A stretch of DNA of 7,694 nt from positions 1 to 7,694 of the forward strand of contig JACMMB010000307.1 of assembly GCA_014379305.1 (NCBI GenBank), given 5' to 3'. Shown here in pieces: positions 1 to 6,895 of this stretch. The position numbers and the translations under genes were made by a program. The number at the start of each line of letters is the position of its first letter. Position 1 is the first letter of the stretch. The DNA is from Akkermansiaceae bacterium (GTDB lineage Bacteria > Verrucomicrobiota > Verrucomicrobiia > Verrucomicrobiales > Akkermansiaceae). The notes beneath the pieces were generated by a model. The model ran no database searches and was not told the DNA's origin. It worked only from the letters and a program-made list of their open reading frames with translations.

Positions 1-1
1 C

Positions 2-505
2 CTGCCCTACAATGATGTGCAGGGCTGGAGCAGCCACAAGGCCGAGGCTGCGAAAGTGATTCCCTGGTTCCGTAGAATGCAGCCCGCACCAGGCAAGACG
101 GTTCTGAAAGGCAGGTGGGTGCAGATTTTTTACAACAAGCGAAGTTGTTACGCACAGTGGGAGGACTGCGGGCCGTGGGTGACGGATGATTGGGAGTATG
201 TGTTCGGAAACAAGGCTCCCAAAGCAACTCAGAATGGCTCGGCAGGCATTGATTTGTCGCCTTCGATTCGGGATTACCTCGGGGTCAATTCAGGGACAAA
301 GGTCCATTGGCGTTTTGTAGAGGATGGTCAGGTGCCTTACGGGCCTTGGAAAAAATACGGTGTGCAGCCGCCCTTGCAATTGGCGCAGGCGGGAGGAACA
401 GCGGTGAAGGATGGCGCAAGTATCGAAGCGCAGAGGAAATATCTGGAGTATCTGCGTAAACTACGAGATGAGCAGTATCTGAAAAAGCCTTTGGGGGAGC
501 TTTGA
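2..505 (+). CDS. C-terminal part of a conserved protein with a likely double-psi beta-barrel (RlpA-like) region; 5' end outside window
   Basis: The frame is open from base 2 to the TGA at 503-505, giving about 167 visible residues. It reads LPYNDVQGW upstream of the GTG at 17, so that GTG is very probably internal and the true start lies to the left. The segment WEDCGPW followed about 30 residues later by GIDLSPSIRDYLGV matches the spacing and character of the NDRGPF...IDLS.AAA..LG pattern of RlpA-type double-psi beta barrels. From this I infer such a fold, possibly in an envelope or cell-wall protein. The signal peptide, if any, would be outside the window. The last 50 residues are a Gln/Ala-rich linker and a charged helix (EAQRKYLEYLRKLRDEQYLKK). 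The gene converges with the helicase gene, 10 bases between stops. The coding call is firm; the fold is moderate; the function is unknown. Confidence 0.8.
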   Translation: MPYNDVQGWSSHKAEAAKVIPWFRRMQPAPGKTVLKGRWVQIFYNKRSCYAQWEDCGPWVTDDWEYVFGNKAPKATQNGSAGIDLSPSIRDYLGVNSGTKVHWRFVEDGQVPYGPWKKYGVQPPLQLAQAGGTAVKDGASIEAQRKYLEYLRKLRDEQYLKKPLGEL

Positions 506-526
506 GCGGATCAAGCTAGGCTTTTA
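482..526. terminator. Candidate bidirectional terminator between convergent genes
   Basis: AAAAGCCT (483-490) is the exact reverse complement of AGGCTTTT (518-525). Inside it AGCTT (498-502) pairs with AAGCT (513-517), and GA/TC can extend this past a one-base bulge. The plus-strand transcript ends with a T-rich stretch after the stem (TTTTACTTT). The minus-strand transcript ends with TTTTT. The stem includes the last codons and stop codons of both flanking genes, as expected of a shared terminator where the spacer is only 10 bases. The asymmetric TTGGGGG bulge on one side weakens the fold, so efficiency is uncertain. Confidence 0.55.
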
Positions 527-3500
527 CTTTAGGTGCTTTTTTCTGGGGAGTGGGAGCCTTGGGTTTTTCCTCCATCATTTCATCATCGTCGATGGTGTGG
601 GTGAGGATGAAGTGGAGGTCTTCCATGCCAAGGTTGGAAGCGAAGCCCTCATCGCCGAGCACGTTGGTGACAAGCTGGGTTTTCTGATGCTGCAGGACAC
701 GGATTTTTTCCTCAACGGTGTCTCTGGTAAGCAGGCGGTATGCAATGACCTTGTTCTTCTGACCGATGCGGTGGGTTCGGTCGATCGCCTGGTTTTCCAC
801 TGCGGGGTTCCACCATGGATCGTAAAGGATGACGTAGGAGGCGGAAGTGAGGTTGAGTCCGGCGCCGCCTGCTTTGAGCGAAAGCATGAATACGGATGGG
901 TCTTTGGTCGTCTGGAAGCGCTCGATCTCGCCTTTGCGATCTTTCGTCTGACCGGTGAGATAATGGAACGGGCGGGCTTCGAGTTCGAGACGAGCCTTGA
1001 TCAGATCAAGCATTGAGACGAATTGGGAGAAGACGAGAACCTTGTGACCTTCCTCGTGGAGCTGATCGAGGAGGTAAAAGAGGGATTCCATTTTGGCGGA
1101 CTCTTCCTTGAGGTATTTCGGATCGATGAGGCCGGGGTGGCAGCATATCTGGCGAAGCCGCATGAGGCCTTGCAGGATGGCGAAGGAGTTCTTTTTGACC
1201 GCCTCATCGGAATCAAGGCCGAGGAGGGCTTTTTGGATACGCTTGAGTTCGTTTTTGTACAGCTCGAGCTGGACTCCCTCCATTTTGGAATAGACTTCCT
1301 CTTCTGTCCGAGGCGGCAGGTCCTGGGCAACCTGCAGCTTGGTGCGGCGAAGCAGGAAGGGGCGGAGACGGGAAGCCAGCCGGCTTTGGGAAAGAGGATC
1401 CTTCCTTTTGTCGAAACGTTTTTTGAAATAGGCGCGTGAACCAAGGACGCCGGGCATGGCGAAAGCCATGAGGGACCACATATCGAGCAGTCGGTTTTCG
1501 ATGGGAGTTCCGGTGAGGACCAAGCGGTTCTGGGAGTCGAGCTCACGCGCACACTTGGCTGCTTTTGAATCGGGGTTTTTGATTTGCTGGCCTTCGTCGA
1601 GGATGGTGGTGAGCCATTTTATACCGTTGAGTTCCTCGCCACAGACGCGGAGCTGGGCATAATTAAGGACGAGGATATCGACGTTATTCTGGATGTGATC
1701 GACATTGATATCATCACGGTTTTTGAGGATCTTGACTTTTAACTGCGGGGCGAATTTGCCGGCTTCGGAGAACCAAACATCGAGAACTGATTTTGGACAG
1801 ACGACGAGCGCTGGTTTTTTCATGCCGCCCGCGTTTTTATGTTCGTCGAAGAGCCAAAGGAGGTAGGTCAGGGATTGGATGGTTTTTCCAAGGCCCATGT
1901 CGTCGGCAAGGATGCCGCCGAAGTTGTTGACGCATAGGTAGGCAAGGAACTTGAACCCATCGACCTGATACGGTCGGAGGGTGGCGTTGAGGCCTTCCGG
2001 AAGGTCGGGATTGACTTCGAGCTTGATGTCGTTGGCGCGATTCTTGATGCGTTCCCAGGCTTTCGGATCGAAGACCTCGGCGGCTTTCGGATCGGCAAGC
2101 TGGAGCGCATGCATGCGGTGGGTTTCACCGGAAAGGTCGAAGGGATCGAGACCGAGACGGGTGACGGCTTCGCGTTGGTCGGCATCAAGCTTGATCTCGA
2201 GGCGCATCCAGGTGCCATCGTCCATTCGGACATAGCCACCACGGGCGGCGACGAGTTGGCGAATCTGCGCTTTGGAAAGGTTTACGCCTTGGACATCAAT
2301 TACGATACGGAGATCGAACCAATCGATATCCTGTCCAACGACTTCAAAGCGAACGGCAGCGGTGACGGGATCGGCGAGAATTGATTTCAAGCGCAGGTCG
2401 ATATCCAGTTCGATTTCCGGTGGCATTGCCCGCACCCATTCTGCGAATTTTTCGGGAAACTGTTTGGTGATGCGGGATTTGAAAGCAATGAGTTTCTCGT
2501 CATAGGCGAGCGACATTTCTTCGAGAATCACCGGGATCGGATGGAGAGGCTCGCGGGCGAATCGAAGCAGCTGCTTGCCTTTCACCGGCTGTTGCTCAAC
2601 CAGTTCCCAGCCTTCCTTGGTAAGTCGTTCGACGCGGCGGCCTTTGGTTTCAATCGCGGTGACATCGATGACAAGGTGTTCGGTTTCGGCAGCGGTCAGG
2701 CCGGCAATGAGTTTCATTTCGAGCTTGGGCCTGAGCTCGAGATCGACGACGCGTTTCTTGAGGGATTCGGGAAGGGATGCGCCGATTTTGCGCAGGAATT
2801 CGACCCCTTCGAGTGAGTCGATGACTCGCCTCGGAATGAGGTAGCGGGGCATGACATCCGTTTCCTCAAGCCAGCGCGGTGGGCCGGGGAAAACGGTTTC
2901 ATCGGACTGATAAAGTTCATTGCGGCCTGGTAGAAGCCGGACCGAGTGGGAAACGTTTTCACCGGTGGCGGTGATGAGTTGGAGGGCGAATGAGGTGGTG
3001 TCGTAGGGATCATCCTCACAAGTCCAGGACAGCGCTTCTTCGGACACCTTGAATGGCCGATCATCGAGATTGACGAGGTATCCTTCCAGCGCGGGCTGGC
3101 GGAAAACGCGGTTCATGAAACGGCATGATTCCTCTTGGTCGAAATCAAGAGTGGTGTCGCCGTGCTTGCGGTAAAATGCGAGGAAATGTTCCCACAAAGT
3201 CTGCGACTGTGCGTCCATGAGCAGAGCGCCTTCCTGTTGCAGTGCGACGTATTTTTCGATGTCTGATTTTTCGCGCAGCTGGAGATATTGTGCGTTCGGA
3301 CGATCCTCACGCACCTCCATCCGGGCCTCATTGATCGTAGCGACGAGGCGGAAATAGACAGTGAGCGGCGCATCCTGCGGAGGGCGTTCATTGACTTGTT
3401 CGATGCGCTCATACCAGGATGCGACTTCGCGTTCCTGTTCCCACTCCGCCATTTTTTTCTGCACCGAACCCAGGTCGGTGATGACGTTCATGAACTCCGG

Positions 3501-4067
3501 ATATTGGAGTTTCCGCTTGTAAAATGCGTAAGCCAGGTAGTTCCAGAACTCCAGAATATCGCCGGGTGGCATGGGCCAGAGTTCGAGGGGCTCATAGGTG
3601 GTGATTTCCCAACGCGGACTGATGCGAACCATGTCGTGGTCGTGAAGTTCGCCCTCGATCACATAGCGGCGGTAGCGTTTTTCGATTTTGGTGACGAAAT
3701 CCGCTTCCTTGTCGTCCAGTTCGCGACCGAGTTTGTCTTCAATGATGTCGAGAACCGGGGTGTCATCGAACTCGTTGGGTGATTCGGGCAGATCCTCGCC
3801 GCGATACATGCGCTCCAGCATCGTTGCATATTGGCAGGCCCCGGAAATGTTTTCGTCTTCGGCGGTGCATGAGCCAAACCAGCGGTTTCCTTGAAGACGG
3901 AGGGAAGTGCGGTGGGTGCCGGAAAGATCTTCAACGCGACCCTGGATGAAAAGGTGATTACCGAAAATCTGCGTAACGGCTCCGTCTTTCTGAAGCATAT
4001 CGCCGCGTTTACGGGCCTCTTCGGGAAAGGAATTGAGAAAATTGAGAGTTGCGCGATCCGGATTCAT
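516..4067 (-). CDS. Large SNF2-family (superfamily 2) DNA helicase/translocase with degenerate SWIM-like N-terminus
   Basis: This 1183-residue protein is an ATP-driven double-stranded DNA translocase of the bacterial SNF2/RapA-like class. The C-terminal half carries the full motor. Motif I is DMGLGKT at 723-729, motif II DEGQ at 824-827, motif III LTGTP at 851-855, and LRPFLLRRTK follows. The helicase-C part has KVLVFSQF, then SLKAGGAGLNL near 1065 (motif V) and QAIDRTHRIGQ at 1093-1103 (motif VI). About 700 residues precede the motor and show no domain I can name. Residues 63-83 sit where related proteins have a SWIM zinc finger (CxC...CxH), but only C67 and C78 remain; A69 and Y80 replace the other ligands. 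The tail has an acidic patch (DDDEMMEE) and then a Lys/Pro-rich end, likely disordered. The ATG at 4067 is the first good start; no Shine-Dalgarno is visible. The gene is divergent from the winged-helix gene at 4251. The family is certain; the cellular role (repair, transcription recycling or defence) is not shown. Confidence 0.95.
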   Translation of the reverse strand: MNPDRATLNFLNSFPEEARKRGDMLQKDGAVTQIFGNHLFIQGRVEDLSGTHRTSLRLQGNRWFGSCTAEDENISGACQYATMLERMYRGEDLPESPNEFDDTPVLDIIEDKLGRELDDKEADFVTKIEKRYRRYVIEGELHDHDMVRISPRWEITTYEPLELWPMPPGDILEFWNYLAYAFYKRKLQYPEFMNVITDLGSVQKKMAEWEQEREVASWYERIEQVNERPPQDAPLTVYFRLVATINEARMEVREDRPNAQYLQLREKSDIEKYVALQQEGALLMDAQSQTLWEHFLAFYRKHGDTTLDFDQEESCRFMNRVFRQPALEGYLVNLDDRPFKVSEEALSWTCEDDPYDTTSFALQLITATGENVSHSVRLLPGRNELYQSDETVFPGPPRWLEETDVMPRYLIPRRVIDSLEGVEFLRKIGASLPESLKKRVVDLELRPKLEMKLIAGLTAAETEHLVIDVTAIETKGRRVERLTKEGWELVEQQPVKGKQLLRFAREPLHPIPVILEEMSLAYDEKLIAFKSRITKQFPEKFAEWVRAMPPEIELDIDLRLKSILADPVTAAVRFEVVGQDIDWFDLRIVIDVQGVNLSKAQIRQLVAARGGYVRMDDGTWMRLEIKLDADQREAVTRLGLDPFDLSGETHRMHALQLADPKAAEVFDPKAWERIKNRANDIKLEVNPDLPEGLNATLRPYQVDGFKFLAYLCVNNFGGILADDMGLGKTIQSLTYLLWLFDEHKNAGGMKKPALVVCPKSVLDVWFSEAGKFAPQLKVKILKNRDDINVDHIQNNVDILVLNYAQLRVCGEELNGIKWLTTILDEGQQIKNPDSKAAKCARELDSQNRLVLTGTPIENRLLDMWSLMAFAMPGVLGSRAYFKKRFDKRKDPLSQSRLASRLRPFLLRRTKLQVAQDLPPRTEEEVYSKMEGVQLELYKNELKRIQKALLGLDSDEAVKKNSFAILQGLMRLRQICCHPGLIDPKYLKEESAKMESLFYLLDQLHEEGHKVLVFSQFVSMLDLIKARLELEARPFHYLTGQTKDRKGEIERFQTTKDPSVFMLSLKAGGAGLNLTSASYVILYDPWWNPAVENQAIDRTHRIGQKNKVIAYRLLTRDTVEEKIRVLQHQKTQLVTNVLGDEGFASNLGMEDLHFILTHTIDDDEMMEEKPKAPTPQKKAPKVKA

Positions 4068-4250
4068 GGCGTGTTGGGATGGTCCGACTGTAAAAAGGCG
4101 GGAAGGGAGACTAGGGCAGGAATTGAATTTTGTGCAATAGGAAGTTTCATGCCCACATCCCGTCGGTCGATTGATGCCGATGTAAGAAAATGGCTTGATG
4201 GGAAGGAAGCTGGGAGATTGGATGGTTGAGTTAGCGAAAAGTTTGCCCTT
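4068..4250. other. Divergent intergenic region between the SNF2 helicase and winged-helix genes
   Basis: These 183 bases separate two starts that point away from each other, so promoters for both genes should lie here. I could not place a convincing -35/-10 pair on either strand, and no Shine-Dalgarno precedes either ATG. The sequence is purine-rich on the plus strand around 4080-4120 and 4200-4235. Reading frames that cross it are continuations of antisense frames from the helicase gene and have no protein-like character. Confidence 0.5.
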
Positions 4251-5240
4251 ATGAGTCTCCGAAAGCAGTTGAACGATGTGTTGCCCAGCTTATTACCCAG
4301 CAATCCTGCAGAGGCGATCAAAGGAACAGAGCTGATCCGGCTGGCGAGGCGAACTCTTACGGGAAACTACTCCGACGCATCATTGAGATATCACTTTTCG
4401 ATCATGTCCTGCGACCCGACTTCGGCCATTGCGAAGGTCGAAAAAGGCCAAGGTTACTATCGCAGAAGCGAGCCTTTGCCCGCGCTTTCAGGGGCTCAGG
4501 AGTTGCTGGCATGGACCCAAGGGCGACTTGATGACCTTAGCGGAGATGAGACTTCGATGGATAATGCGATGTTGAGGATCAGGAAATTCCGCGCGGTAGT
4601 TACCCGCTATTTCGAGATCAACGGGCGTTTCCCATTTGCCTTCAGACAGGCTTTTTCCAATGACGCGCCGCTTGGCAATTTATGGAAATACCCCGAACTT
4701 GTTCTTATAGACTGGGAAACTGGAGCATCACCGGATGAGGAAATGTCCTTGGATGGGGGTATGCTTGCGCTGAAGCAAAGACTCGGACTATCCCCATTCC
4801 GATTGCACTCCGCAAGGCTGCGCCTTTTGCCTTCGCTGATGACATACCGAGAGGATTTTTTCCAGACGCTCTCGGTGTCGATGTGGGCCCAGGGTGGGGA
4901 GCTAATCTATGCGGGACCGATCGAGGATGAGGCACTCGCGGACGGGCTGCGTAAGTTGAGCGCAAAGTTCGGAGTCGGAGTGACTTCTTTCGGGTTAACG
5001 GGGGAGGTTCTCGACGACCTGCCGCGCCCTGCGAATATTCTCAACGCTCACCCGAAGGAAACGGAAGCGATCATGGCGAAGTTGGACATCAGTAAAATTT
5101 CAGCAGTGCAGTCACGCAACCACATGGATTGGGCAGCGCTCAGCGCAATGTGTTCCGAATCTGAAGAAGCCGGGAAGCTGATGGGCTGGCTGGCGCGATG
5201 CATTGAAGAGCGGCGCGCGGAACCTTTCAAAGACGAGTGA
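4251..5240 (+). CDS. Winged-helix protein of COG2958/HrgA-like type, function unknown
   Basis: The product has 329 residues. Residues about 8-72 look like a winged helix: helices around GTELIRLARRTL and YSDASLRYHFSIMSCDPTS, then a wing ending in GQGYYRR. The rest (about 105-325) fits a predicted restriction-nuclease-like module I associate with COG2958: NLWKYPELVLIDWE (143-156), SPFRLHSARLRLLPSL, then REDFFQTLSVSMWAQGGELIYAGPI (from 199), and DGLRKLSAKFGVGVTSFGL. In proteins I recall with this layout, the stretch after the PD-like element reads roughly SxElK; here it is HSARLRL, and the PD-like Asp is Glu149. Any nuclease site therefore looks altered or lost, so DNA binding may be its main activity. 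The assignment is from pattern memory, not a search. It starts at ATG 4251 without a Shine-Dalgarno, is divergent from the helicase, and ends 84 bases before the longest possible nuoF start. Confidence 0.85.
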   Translation: MSLRKQLNDVLPSLLPSNPAEAIKGTELIRLARRTLTGNYSDASLRYHFSIMSCDPTSAIAKVEKGQGYYRRSEPLPALSGAQELLAWTQGRLDDLSGDETSMDNAMLRIRKFRAVVTRYFEINGRFPFAFRQAFSNDAPLGNLWKYPELVLIDWETGASPDEEMSLDGGMLALKQRLGLSPFRLHSARLRLLPSLMTYREDFFQTLSVSMWAQGGELIYAGPIEDEALADGLRKLSAKFGVGVTSFGLTGEVLDDLPRPANILNAHPKETEAIMAKLDISKISAVQSRNHMDWAALSAMCSESEEAGKLMGWLARCIEERRAEPFKDE

Positions 5241-5251
5241 GGCTGCTCCTG

Positions 5252-5293
5252 TTCCGGCTTGTGAAAAATTTCACAAAATAGCCATTCCGGCTT
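5252..5293 (+). repeat. 9-bp direct repeat flanking the CRP-like palindrome
   Basis: TTCCGGCTT occurs at 5252-5260 and again at 5285-5293. The copies are 33 bases apart start to start, about three helical turns, and bracket the palindrome at 5259-5276; the first copy overlaps its left arm by two bases. It may be chance or part of a compound regulatory site. Confidence 0.4.
5259..5276. promoter_or_regulatory. CRP/FNR-family-type operator candidate upstream of nuoF
   Basis: The sequence TTGTGAAA-AA-TTTCACAA is a perfect inverted repeat with 8-base arms and a 2-base centre. It contains TGTGA-N6-TCACA (5260-5275), the exact core consensus of enterobacterial CRP. Its centre lies about 57 bases before the GTG and 66 before the ATG start of nuoF, and 19 bases after the stop of the upstream gene. 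No T-tract follows, so it does not read as a terminator. Which Crp/Fnr-family protein binds, and whether it activates or represses, cannot be told from this window. Confidence 0.5.
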
Positions 5294-5333
5294 TGCCGAG
5301 TGGCGTGAACCCTTCATATTTCCCGTGGCGCTT

Positions 5334-6725
5334 ATGATTTCCTATACTAAACAGCCTCACGCACGCGAATACCGGCTAATCTTTAAGAACGTTGATCGCG
5401 AAGACTGGGATACCAACATCGACACATACATCAACGATGGTGGCTACGAGGATCTCAAAAAAGCCATTTTGATGAACCCCAAGGACATCACTGAGGAAGT
5501 CAAGAAGTCCGGCCTCCGGGGAAGAGGTGGGGCAGGCTTCCCGACCGGCATGAAATGGACGTTCATTCCTCCCCAGAATACCAAGCCGATCTACCTTATA
5601 TGCAACGGCGATGAATCCGAACCCGGCACTTTCAAAGATCGTTATATTCTCCACCAGGATCCCCACCAGCTCATTGAAGGAATGGTCATCTCCTGCTTCG
5701 CCGTTGGTGCGCACAAAGCCTACATCTACCTGCGTGAGGAATTTCCACAGGCAGCGATAATTGTCGAAAAGGCCATCGAAGACGCTCGTTCGAAAAACTT
5801 TGTCGGCACAAATATCCTCGGTTCCGGATTTGATCTGGAAATTTATGTCCACCGTGGCGCCGGGGCTTATATATGCGGCGAAGAGACCGGCCTTATCGAG
5901 TCCTTGGAAGGGAAGCGGCCTTACCCACGCATCAAACCTCCCTATTTTCCCGCCGCCCTCGGGCTCTACATGTGTCCTACCATCGTTAACAATGTAGAGT
6001 CCCTTTGTCATGTGAAACACATCATCCGAATGGGCGGGGATGAATATGCCAAGCTCGGTGTCGCCCGCAACACCGGCACCCGCATCCTATGCGTCTCCGG
6101 TGATGTTAAACATCCCGGCTACTTCGAAGTCGAAGTTGGAAAAGTCACCATGCGCGAGCTTCTTTATGACATGTGCGGCGGGCCCAGAGACGGCCGTGAA
6201 ATAAAAGCCGTCATACCCGGCGGCTCCTCTTCTAAAATCCTCAAAGCCGACGAAGTCTTCATAATTAAAAACCCCGATGGCACGGAGCGGGAACTTGCTT
6301 TCTGGGATATACCGATGGATTTCGATTCCCTCGCCGCCTGCGGCTCCATGGCCGGCTCCGGTGGCGTCATCGTCCTTGATGATACCCGGAAAATGTCCTG
6401 GGTGCTCAACAACATCAACGCCTTCTATGCCCACGAATCCTGTGGCCAATGCACTCCGTGCCGCGAAGGTTCCGCGTGGATGAAGAAAATCTCAGACCGC
6501 CTTGTTGATGGCAATGCCACTTCCATGGACATCGAGACCTTGGAAAGCATCGCCTACCAGATCGACGGCCGCACGATCTGCGCTTTCGGCGAAGCCTCCT
6601 CCTGGCCCGTCGAAGCCATTATCGCCAAATTCCGCGACGAACTCCTTGCCGACACCAAACTCGAAATCGCGGATGAACCCGCTAATCCGGAAGCTGTCGC
6701 TCAGCGGAGATTTCGTGTGCACTGA
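5334..6725 (+). CDS. nuoF: NADH-quinone oxidoreductase (complex I) subunit F, NADH-binding
   Basis: This subunit holds the NADH site, FMN and the N3 4Fe-4S cluster, and feeds electrons from NADH into complex I at its cytoplasmic arm. From ATG 5334 it has 463 residues, close to the family norm of about 430-450. The FMN/NADH region shows GRGGAGFPTGMKW (63-75), NGDESEPGTFKDR (91-103) and GAGAYICGEETGLIESLEG (175-193). The 4Fe-4S ligands are SCGQCTPCR (C370, C373, C376) and the distal Cys in GRTICAFGE (C416), so all four are present. An in-frame GTG at 5325 would add three residues. I prefer the ATG, but neither has a Shine-Dalgarno. The SLBB-like and cluster-binding C-terminal parts are complete. 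The usual partners nuoE (upstream) and nuoG (downstream) are not adjacent, so the gene seems transcribed alone, perhaps under the CRP-like site just upstream. The last 15 residues are a short variable tail. Confidence 0.96.
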   Translation: MISYTKQPHAREYRLIFKNVDREDWDTNIDTYINDGGYEDLKKAILMNPKDITEEVKKSGLRGRGGAGFPTGMKWTFIPPQNTKPIYLICNGDESEPGTFKDRYILHQDPHQLIEGMVISCFAVGAHKAYIYLREEFPQAAIIVEKAIEDARSKNFVGTNILGSGFDLEIYVHRGAGAYICGEETGLIESLEGKRPYPRIKPPYFPAALGLYMCPTIVNNVESLCHVKHIIRMGGDEYAKLGVARNTGTRILCVSGDVKHPGYFEVEVGKVTMRELLYDMCGGPRDGREIKAVIPGGSSSKILKADEVFIIKNPDGTERELAFWDIPMDFDSLAACGSMAGSGGVIVLDDTRKMSWVLNNINAFYAHESCGQCTPCREGSAWMKKISDRLVDGNATSMDIETLESIAYQIDGRTICAFGEASSWPVEAIIAKFRDELLADTKLEIADEPANPEAVAQRRFRVH

Positions 6726-6752
6726 TTTTCAGAAAAACTTTTGGGGATTCTA

Positions 6753-6796
6753 TTGCGCAAATAAAGGCAAGTCCTGCAATTTGCAGTATTTTGCCT
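6753..6796. repeat. Cluster of nested palindromes after nuoF; possible terminator
   Basis: TTGCGCAA (6753-6760) is a perfect 8-base palindrome. Just after it AGGCAA (6765-6770) pairs with TTGCCT (6791-6796), enclosing CTGCAA-T-TTGCAG (6774-6786), itself a perfect inverted repeat. Together they make a two-tier stem separated by a GTC/TATT internal loop, 40 bases after the nuoF stop. The position suits transcription termination or 3'-end protection of nuoF RNA, but no T-run follows, so a standard intrinsic terminator is not established. Confidence 0.45.
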
Positions 6797-6823
6797 AGCT
6801 GGAAGTGGCCGCTAACAGGCTGT

Positions 6824-6860
6824 CTGCCATGCAGCTATTGGTCTTTGCGAGTTTGCATGG
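6824..6860 (+). promoter_or_regulatory. Inverted repeats in the leader region of the lipoprotein gene
   Basis: CCATGCA (6827-6833) is the exact reverse complement of TGCATGG (6854-6860) across a 20-base loop. An overlapping short hairpin, CTGC-CAT-GCAG (6824-6834), uses the same left bases, so the two pairings exclude one another. The element ends 33 bases before the ATG at 6894. It could be an operator or an RNA switch-like leader; this is inferred from symmetry alone. Confidence 0.3.
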
Positions 6861-6882
6861 GGTGGCGTGAAACTAGCTGGAT

Positions 6883-6895
6883 ATGGTTTTACCAT
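6883..6895 (+). promoter_or_regulatory. Small hairpin that includes the lipoprotein start codon
   Basis: ATGGT (6883-6887) pairs with ACCAT (6891-6895) around a TTT loop, and the A and T of the start codon at 6894 are in the 3' arm. In RNA this would partly hide the start codon. Five pairs with a three-base loop is marginally stable, so an effect on translation is possible but unproven. Confidence 0.3.

Noticed and set aside
3288..3782. Plus-strand 164-residue frame antisense to the helicase, and similar frames at 597-1016 and 1023-1439
   Set aside because: All lie wholly opposite conserved helicase coding sequence and have no start signal or domain pattern; they are shadows.
3891..4321. Frames crossing the divergent intergenic region (plus 3891-4229, minus 4064-4321) as possible small genes
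   Set aside because: Each is mostly antisense to the helicase or winged-helix gene, with composition unlike a protein and no start signal.
5048..5317. Minus-strand 89-residue frame crossing the gap before nuoF
   Set aside because: It is mostly antisense to the winged-helix gene and would cover the CRP-like palindrome; nothing supports translation.
5376..6020. Minus-strand 214-residue frame inside nuoF
   Set aside because: It is fully antisense to a well-conserved gene. Its openness follows from the codon bias of nuoF, and it has no recognisable protein features.
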